Below are positions 57,154 to 64,000 of a DNA stretch of 64,000 nt, piece after piece. The position numbers were made by a program, and so were the translations under genes. Position 1 is the first letter of the stretch, and each line of letters opens with the position of its first letter. The notes beneath the pieces were generated by a model that was not told the DNA's origin, made no database searches, and saw nothing but the letters and a program-made list of their open reading frames with translations. The DNA comes from Cacajao melanocephalus (taxonomy: Eukaryota > Chordata > Mammalia > Primates > Pitheciidae): assembly GCA_963573385.1 (NCBI GenBank), contig CAUYLG010070691.1, forward strand, positions 62,001-126,000. The letters run 5' to 3'.

Positions 57154-57350
57154 GCAGTGTTCTCAACTATATTTTCATTTATATGTGTCACTAATATTCA
57201 ACACATGTGGGGGCTCTTACTAAAAACACAGATTCCAAGGTCCCAGGCCAGTCCTCTTAAAATGCAATTTCTAGGACTCGGCAAAAAGTCCCTGGAACCT
57301 GCATTTAATTATTTTCCAGTGTTTCTGATTCTATTGTTATAGAACCGCTG
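57154..57350. mobile_element. MER5A hAT-Charlie element
   Basis: Inverted ends CAGTGTTCTCAA and AGAACCGCTG bound 197 bp containing AAACACAGATTCC, a CCCAGGCC block and GCATTTAATTATTTTCC, as in MER5A. Nonautonomous DNA transposon. An 8-bp duplication is not visible. Confidence 0.8.
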
Positions 57351-57371
57351 GTGTAAGATTCCACCCAGATC

Positions 57372-58236
57372 TAGCGTATGATTTTTAAAAGATTTTATTT
57401 TTTAGAACGGTTTTCGAGTCACAGCAAAATTGAGAGGAAGTTACAGAGATGCCCCATGGAGGCCCCACCCTACATGTGTGTGGTCTCTGCATGATCACAT
57501 CCCACACCGGAGTGGGGCATTTTCTACTACTGGTCCATTGTTGTCACCCAGAGTCCACAGGTCACAGTAGGCTCACTGTTGGTGTGTACATTCTGTGGGT
57601 ATGTACAAATGTATGGCACGTATCCACTGCTACAACATCATACAGAGTAGTTTCGGTGCCCAGAAAATCCACCTATCCATCCACTTTCCTCCTACCCTGC
57701 CCCATCCCCTGGCAACCACTGCTGTCTACATAGTCTCAAGTGTTACCTTTTTCAGAATGCCACACAGTTAGAATCACACAGTTTTAGCCATTTCAGCTGG
57801 CTTCTTTCACTTAGTAATATGCATCTAATATTCATCCATGTTTTTTAATGGCTCGATGACTCATTTATTACTAGCCCTGAATACTATTCCATGGTCTGGG
57901 TGTACCAGAGTTTACTTATTCATTTACCCACTGAAAGACATCTTGCTTATTTCCAAGTTTTGGTGATTATGAATAAAGCTGGCACAAACATCCACATGCA
58001 GGTTCCTTGGGCAAATATCAAGGAGTGTAACTGCTAGATCACAAGGTAAGAGTCTGTTTAGCTTTGCAAGAAGCTGCCAAACTGTCTCCAAAGTGTGCTA
58101 CTGCATTTCCACCAGCAGTGCATGAGAGCTCCTGCGGTTCCATATCCTCGTCAGCATTTGATGGTGTCAGCATTCTGGATTTTGACCATTCCAGTAGGTG
58201 TCTGGTAAGTGACAGCCAATTATTTTCTAAATAAAC
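57372..58236 (-). mobile_element. L1M 3' end
   Basis: The complement of a medial-age L1: TTTTATTTTTTAGAACGGTTTTCGAGTCACAGC, CCCCTGGCAACCACTGCTG, TTCATTTACCCACTGAAAGACATCTTGC and CACCAGCAGTGCATGAGAGC. It ends at 58236, where another L1 3' end begins. Confidence 0.88.
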
Positions 58237-58250
58237 ATTTGCTTTAGAAT

Positions 58251-58708
<458 letters not shown>

Positions 58709-59310
58709 TTACTAGTACCCTCTTACTGTTCTAGAATCCAGCCTTGGATCCCACTGTGATGATGTGTTATGTGTCTTCAGTTTCTTCCAATCTGTGAGTC
58801 TCTTCATCTTGCCTTGTTTGTGACCACCTTGACAGTTTTGAGGAGTACTGGTCAGGTACCCTGTTACATACCCCTTAATCTGGTTTTGCCTGATGTTTTT
58901 CTCATGGCTAAACATGGACATGGGTTTGTTGGGTGGCTACCACAGAGGTGATGTGCTATTCTCAACGCATCATATCACACTATCCACATGGCTCACCACT
59001 GGTGTGGGTCACCGTGATCACTTGGATGCCATCAGCTTTGTCAGGTCTGTTGCAAAGATGCTTTATTTCCCCAGTTTCATATTCTAGCCTTAAAAAAATC
59101 ATTAAGTCCAGCCTACACTCAAGTGGGAATGGAGTGGGGTTAAGCTCCACCTCCTAGCAAGAAGTAGCTACAGAAATTATTTTGAATTCTTCTGACAGGA
59201 ATATTTGTGTATTTTTCTCTCCCCATTTATTTATATATTCAATCATTATATCTGTATGGACTCATGTCTATTTTATTTTGGGGGCTAAATTTCAATACAT
59301 TTTATTACCA

Positions 59311-59437
59311 ATTTTTTTGAGATGGAGTCTCACTGTGTTGCCCAGATTGGTCTCAAACTCATGGGTTCAAGCGATCCTTTTGCCTCAGCTTCCCACGTCG
59401 CTGGGATTACAGGTGCACACCACTGGGCTGGCTTCAT
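59311..59437 (-). mobile_element. Alu monomer (FRAM-like), antisense
   Basis: TTTTTTTGAGATGGAGTCTCACTGTGTTGCCCAG joins directly to GGTCTCAAACTC and then GGGATTACAGGTGCACACCAC. It is a single monomer, not a dimer, so it is a free Alu monomer or deleted Alu. L1M sequence resumes on its right. Confidence 0.8.
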
Positions 59438-60495
59438 TATTAATTTGTTGTTCAAACTGTTTGGCCATTGGGAGCTCCTTTCTTTCTTTTACATGCCCCA
59501 TCCTTGTGTCTTTCAGCGTTTTCTTACTGCCTGACATGACAGGATGCTCCATTTGCCTATATTTTCCTCTATTTTCCCTACATTCCCTCCCCCAGTCCTC
59601 GAATCAGCCATTTACTAAAGGAGTCCTATTTATTTTATAAGAAAATCATATCTAGAGACCAAGATGAGGATGCTGGGTATAATCACTGCTACTGGGTTGT
59701 TGCTGCTTCAAAATCCTCTCACCGCACATGTGCGCACATGCACGCACACACACAGAAAACAATCAAACATTATTTACCAATGCACCTACAGATGAACGTT
59801 TGGGTTCTCATCAATTTTTCACTAGCACAACATGTAAGCAATGAACATTTTTAGAAGTGTCTTCTTGAATGCATAAGTGAAATTTTACTTGCATATGGTT
59901 CTAAGAGTAGAATTGTTTGGACATAGAGGATGTACACCATCAACTTTACTAATCACCCTCAGTGATTTTCCAACTGGCAGCGTAAAGCAATCCTTGATTC
60001 CCCACACTTTTAACAAAAACTTCATATTTAGTGGGATCTTTAAAATGTTTCCAATCTAACCGGCATGTCATGCCATCTCAGTTCTGAATAAATTTGTAAT
60101 TATTTCTTTAATAACAAACGAGGCTGAGCAACATCTCATTATCTTCTGACCATGCATTTAATGGTCATAGAGATATTTGTTTATGAATGTTTCAATTTTA
60201 TTTATATTTACGTTTTAAATCAACCTGAAATTGATGTCTAGGTAATGTGCAGAGGGATCTTATTTTATTTTACATTCTATACAAAAGAAAGTAATGTCCT
60301 ACAATGATGCAGCAAACAATGCATCCTTTCACCATGTTTGGAATGCAAGCTTTGGAATGCCGGGTTTCTGGGGAAGCATCACTGTGTCTTTGGGATCTCC
60401 ACTCCATTCGGTCTGTCCATTTGCTTATTCTATCAATGCCACACTTGCTCTTTTGCTCTCAAACTATCTTAGCTATTCCTGACTCTGTTTTGATG

Positions 60496-61232
60496 CAAAC
60501 CACACCCTGACTTGCGAGAACATACCAGTGTAAGAATCTAGGGGGCATGGCAGAGCAAGAAGAGTCATGCCATTTATACAAAAAACGTGCCTTGTGCATC
60601 CCACATGGCTGAGACAGGCCAAGAGCACCAGGGCCCCTCACCAGTCAGAGTCAGGAGAGTACACTGAGGGGCAGGGTTTGTTGCCTTTGCTGGGCAGTGG
60701 TCTCAAAAGCCCTCAGAGAAGATAGACGTGGCCACCCTGGATGACTATCTGTCACGCAGTGCCAAGTGGGTAAAGTCATCATCCTGGGGGCCAGTGGCAG
60801 TGGGTACCCCAAGAAGAGAATGCCTACTGCTGCCCCCTGTCAGCATCATTTTTGTGGCCCAAGCTCATGCCAGTAAGCAGAAAATGTCCACTCACCAGAC
60901 AGCCCTCCCAGACCCAGCCAGGCCCCAGGACCCCAGGATGATCACATAGGCACAAGCTCCAGATCTACGTGGGCATCCAGTTGATCCCATGTATAGGCAG
61001 GAGGTCAGAAAGCAAAGAGCTAGAGGCCAGACAGTGCATCCCAGGCTCAGGGAGCCCAGTGAGACAGCACTGGCATGCTCACATGCTGCTCACAGCCGCC
61101 AGGGAGAGACCTGGACAATTTCAAGGTAGGCCTTGCCGGCCCAGCCAACCTGGCTACAAGAGAGGATCTTAAAAGTTTTGGAGAAAGCACTCCAAAGCAT
61201 GAAGGCTCTTGGGGTAGGAGGCCTGACAGGAG
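60496..61232. other. Unassigned GC-richer sequence
   Basis: No repeat named. It contains the first copy of the ~100-bp duplicated segment (60927-61027). Its composition (GC-rich, CpG-poor) differs from the L1 sequence on both sides, suggesting a foreign block, possibly an unrecognised retroviral or processed-RNA piece. No coding frame over 75 codons. Confidence 0.4.
60927..61027. repeat. Dispersed ~100-bp duplicate, copy 1
   Basis: AGGACCCCAGGATGATCACATAGGCAC, CCCATGTATAGGCAGGAGG and GAAAG-AAAGAGC occur here and again at 62168-62272, with roughly 85-90% identity by eye and the same orientation. Confidence 0.88.
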
Positions 61233-61524
61233 TTCTTTTTTTTTTTTTTTTTTAAGACGGAGTCTTGCTCTGTCACCGGGCTGGAGTGCAGTGGTGCGAT
61301 CTCGGCTCACTGAAACCTCTGCTTCCTGAGTTCAAGAGTTTCTCCTGCCTCAGCCTCCTGAGTAGCTGGGATTATAGGCATGCGCCACCATGGCCGACTA
61401 ATTCTGTGCTTTTGTAGAGACGGGGTTTCACCATGTTGGCCAGGATGGTCTCTTGCCCTCCTGATACGCCCACCTCGGCCTCCCAAAGCGCTAGGATTAC
61501 AGGCATGAGCCACAGTGCCCAGCC
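61233..61524 (-). mobile_element. AluS, antisense
   Basis: A (T)n tail (61235-61254) then the full antisense dimer to CATGAGCCACAGTGCCCAGCC. A short GGAGTT repeat is found on both sides. Confidence 0.96.
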
Positions 61525-61544
61525 GGGAGTTTTTAAAAGCATTT

Positions 61545-62650
61545 TGAATTCACTCCGTTATCTTCTGAATTCCACCTTCTGAGTTGAGAAGTAACTCTCA
61601 GTACAACGACTACACCTTGGAAGGAAATTAGTGTTTTGTCTCTAGGTGCTTTCAAGAATGTTCTGTTGGGTCTGGTTTTCAGCTGATTACCTAGGTGTGT
61701 TTAAGTGGCTTTTAATCACATTCTTATTCACCCTGATTGGAGCTTATAGGGGTTTGGAATTTTTGATTTGGTGCCTTTTATCCGTTGTGAAAATTTCTCA
61801 GCTCTCACTGCTTCCACCGTTCCTTTTCTCTCATTTTCTTCCTTTTTCTGAACTCTAGTTGCCTCTGTCGGCTCTCTGGTAAAAGAGCATTGCCTGACTG
61901 CTACCTCTGCCTCTGTATTTTCCATCCTTTAACTCTTCAACATTTTATTTCAGTCATTTTATTCTGGTCAGTCTTCTACTTCATTAATTCTCCCTTCAGA
62001 GTTCTTAAATTTCAGTCTTAATTTTTTTCTTTTATAATTTACTTTCTCTTTATTATTTCTAGTTCACTGTTCAAATTATACATCTTATCTTTTACTTACT
62101 TGAACGTTCTTGTGATGGTTCTTTGGCAGTCTGATTGATAATTGCTTTATCACACAGGCTGGACTCCAAGACCCCAGGATGATCACATAGGCACACACTC
62201 CAGACCTATGTGGGACGCTCAGCTGACCCCATGTATAGGCAGGAGGATAGAAAGAAAAGAGCCAGTGGCAGATGTGGGCATCTCATCGCGATGATCCCTG
62301 TGAGTCTGTTTCTATTTCTCGCTTTCCACTTGTTAGTTGCTTATGGTATATTTTCTCCTTCTCTGTCTGCATTTTCTATTAACTCCAGATATTGAACGTG
62401 AAAATTTACAAACGTAATTTGGGACTTAAGACGAAAGTACTTTAGAGGATTTGCATTTCATTGTGGGTAACTAGGAGCACAAGCTCTCCTGGTTCCGCTT
62501 AATCTGGTTTTAAGATTGACATAATTTGTTGCTGGGCTTCTGATTCTGGAAGGGCTGGGATATCTCTAGTTTATCCTTACTCACAGGATACATTTCTCGG
62601 GGATTCCTACCCCAAATAAGTGGTGTTTGCCAGGCTGACCCCTTGGTGGG
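61545..62650 (-). mobile_element. Old L1/HAL1 ORF1-region remnant
   Basis: AGGTGCTTTCAAGAATGTTCTG, GATTACCTAGGTGTG, TTGGAGCTTATAGGGG, GTGAAAATTTCTCAGCTCTCAC and, after the inserted duplicate, GAACGTGAAAATTTACAAACGTAATTTGGGACTTAAG follow the complement of L1/HAL1 ORF1 and 5' sequence. The right boundary is not sharp. Confidence 0.6.
62168..62272. repeat. Dispersed ~100-bp duplicate, copy 2, inside L1/HAL1
   Basis: AAGACCCCAGGATGATCACATAGGCAC through CCCATGTATAGGCAGGAGGATAGAAAG repeats copy 1 at 60927. It interrupts the antisense L1/HAL1 sequence, so the copying happened after that L1 inserted. Confidence 0.88.
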
Positions 62651-64000
62651 CCTTAGACTCATTCTGACCTTAGATTCACAAGGCTGTCAAAAGATCTTCT
62701 TAGCCCATAACCCTCCCAGATGCTTAACTTGCTGATATCCATAGAGGAGGTCTGGCCCCAAATGACCATCTTTCTGCTGTTTTTTCCTTTCCTGAACTTG
62801 GCCCCTCAAGTCTTCAACATCTTGTTAGCTTTTTAAAACATTCAAGCATTTTTTTGTCTGAGAGGATTAACTGAATTACATGGTCCACTATCACCAGACT
62901 CAGAAACCCCATCACAGCTACAAGTTTTCTCTGGTTAGATGGCTTCTGCAAGTAGAATGGAAGAGAGATCGGCTTGAGTATTATTCGTTCAATTGTAAGC
63001 ACTTAAATTAGTGCCTAAAATTTCACTACTGTGTATTTTTTCTTCTTTAGGAAGCACTGCCCTTTTTCTGTATGACTATTTTAAAATAAAATTGTCAATG
63101 TAATAATGGGGTTACCAGCTACGTTTTTAAAAATCCCTGACAGCATAAAAATTCTTGTTTTCTCAGTGTTTGGGCTTGGGGCTAATTGCAGTAAGGCAGA
63201 CACAGACATATTAGGATTTCATTCAAGGGAATAAATATGTTGAAAAGACATGATTCTCCTCTCTAAAAAAATATTGTTATCCTTTGCTTATTTTTATTTG
63301 GTCAATAATGAACACACAATGATGAAGAAGAATTTGTAAATTCCATATGGGATATTTTCTCATCTTAAGCTTTATGAGTCTTGGCACTGTACAGCTCCTT
63401 AAAGAATAGTCAATCTAGAGTCCAGCTGGACAATCTAACTGTGGTCACGAGACCATGGAAGAAGGTCAAGACATGGACCTGGTGTTATTTACAAGGAGGC
63501 GTTAAATAAAGTTAGAATGTCACGGGGTGAGGGAGTGAAATACCTGCAAGAGATGGAGAAATGTAAATATCTATGTAATTTTCTGTAAACTTATGAAAGA
63601 AGTTGAATGCAATCCAGAATCTAGGTTGAGATTGTTTTGGATAAAGCCTGAAAATATTCAAGTACCCATGAAATACTTCAAGGATGAGGAGCTTAATTTT
63701 GTTTGTACCTTGGGGCCTGTTTTGCAATCTGATGATACCCATAGAGCCCTGGTTTTTAACAGAATAAAATAAAATACATATGGTAGTTAAGGAATCCAAT
63801 CACATTGATGTAAATGATAATCCTACTGATAAACTTTTCCAAGCTAGTAACATATGCACCTCGCTGGTGATGCATTAAATGAAACATCTACCAGTGAGCT
63901 AAATACTAGAATTTTGATGTAGTAAGGAATGAAAACGGTACTTTGAAATTCCTGCAATTATTGTAATATGATGTGAGCAAATCTATGACTTTCATTAATG
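62651..64000. other. Unassigned AT-rich sequence to window end
   Basis: No repeat or gene recognised. The first part (to about 62950) may still be L1/HAL1 5' sequence, but no block is firm. Confidence 0.4.

Noticed and set aside
59182..59640. 152-codon plus frame
   Set aside because: It runs antisense to L1M and through an Alu monomer; typical transposon-derived chance frame.

Overview
This window is intergenic DNA of a higher primate, most likely human or another catarrhine. The evidence is direct. There are dimeric Alu elements of old (J-like) and intermediate (S-like) type in both orientations, 5'-truncated primate LINE-1 3' ends flanked by clear target-site duplications, MaLR LTRs (MLT1, MST/THE-like), several endogenous-retrovirus LTRs, Tigger/pogo DNA transposons, MER5A, and old MIR, L2 and L1M remnants. 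I found no intact protein-coding gene, tRNA or rRNA, and no CRISPR-like or prokaryotic operon structure. Open reading frames over about 60 codons are chance frames, transposon remnants or satellite artefacts. Family names rest on remembered consensus motifs, not on a database search, so subfamily assignments are provisional.

Layout. 1-3.3 kb: a class II retroviral gag remnant, a Tigger7/MER44-type DNA transposon split by an LTR with a 4-bp duplication, then an MLT1-like LTR. 4.7-7.7 kb: a truncated young L1 carrying its own small nested insertion, an LTR with a tandem CCAAT promoter on the minus strand, and an old L1. 8.6-12.2 kb: old L1 and L2 remnants, a compact CpG cluster with NRF1, ETS and YY1-like motifs, and an LTR. 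12.2-17.8 kb: mostly unique sequence with a CA-rich minisatellite of about 94 bp period and a detached single unit 1.1 kb away. 17.8-24.2 kb: an AluS, then two LINE-1 bodies head to head; the left one is broken by an ERV LTR and a Tigger2-type element, the right one by a younger L1.

24.2-36.6 kb is largely unassigned sequence with scattered MaLR LTRs, MIR/L2, a 52-bp x3 minisatellite and a 56-bp x2 tandem duplication. 36.8-39.5 kb is a long degenerate L1MB-like element with an antisense Alu. 40.7-46.7 kb holds four Alus, a MIR, an ERV LTR split by an MST-like LTR that is itself split by an Alu, and an isolated exon-like segment. 48.6-60.5 kb is again dominated by L1 fragments in both orientations, with a compound (CA)n/(TC)n microsatellite, MER5A and Alus. 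60.5-62.7 kb contains an unexplained ~100-bp duplicated segment, one copy lying inside old L1 sequence. The last 1.3 kb is unassigned.

There is no gene network here: the content is the layered record of retrotransposon and DNA-transposon insertion. The best candidates for host function are the CpG cluster near 10.5 kb, an RFX/ETS-like site near 47.95 kb, and unique stretches that could be conserved noncoding elements. I did not find a convincing undescribed biological system.
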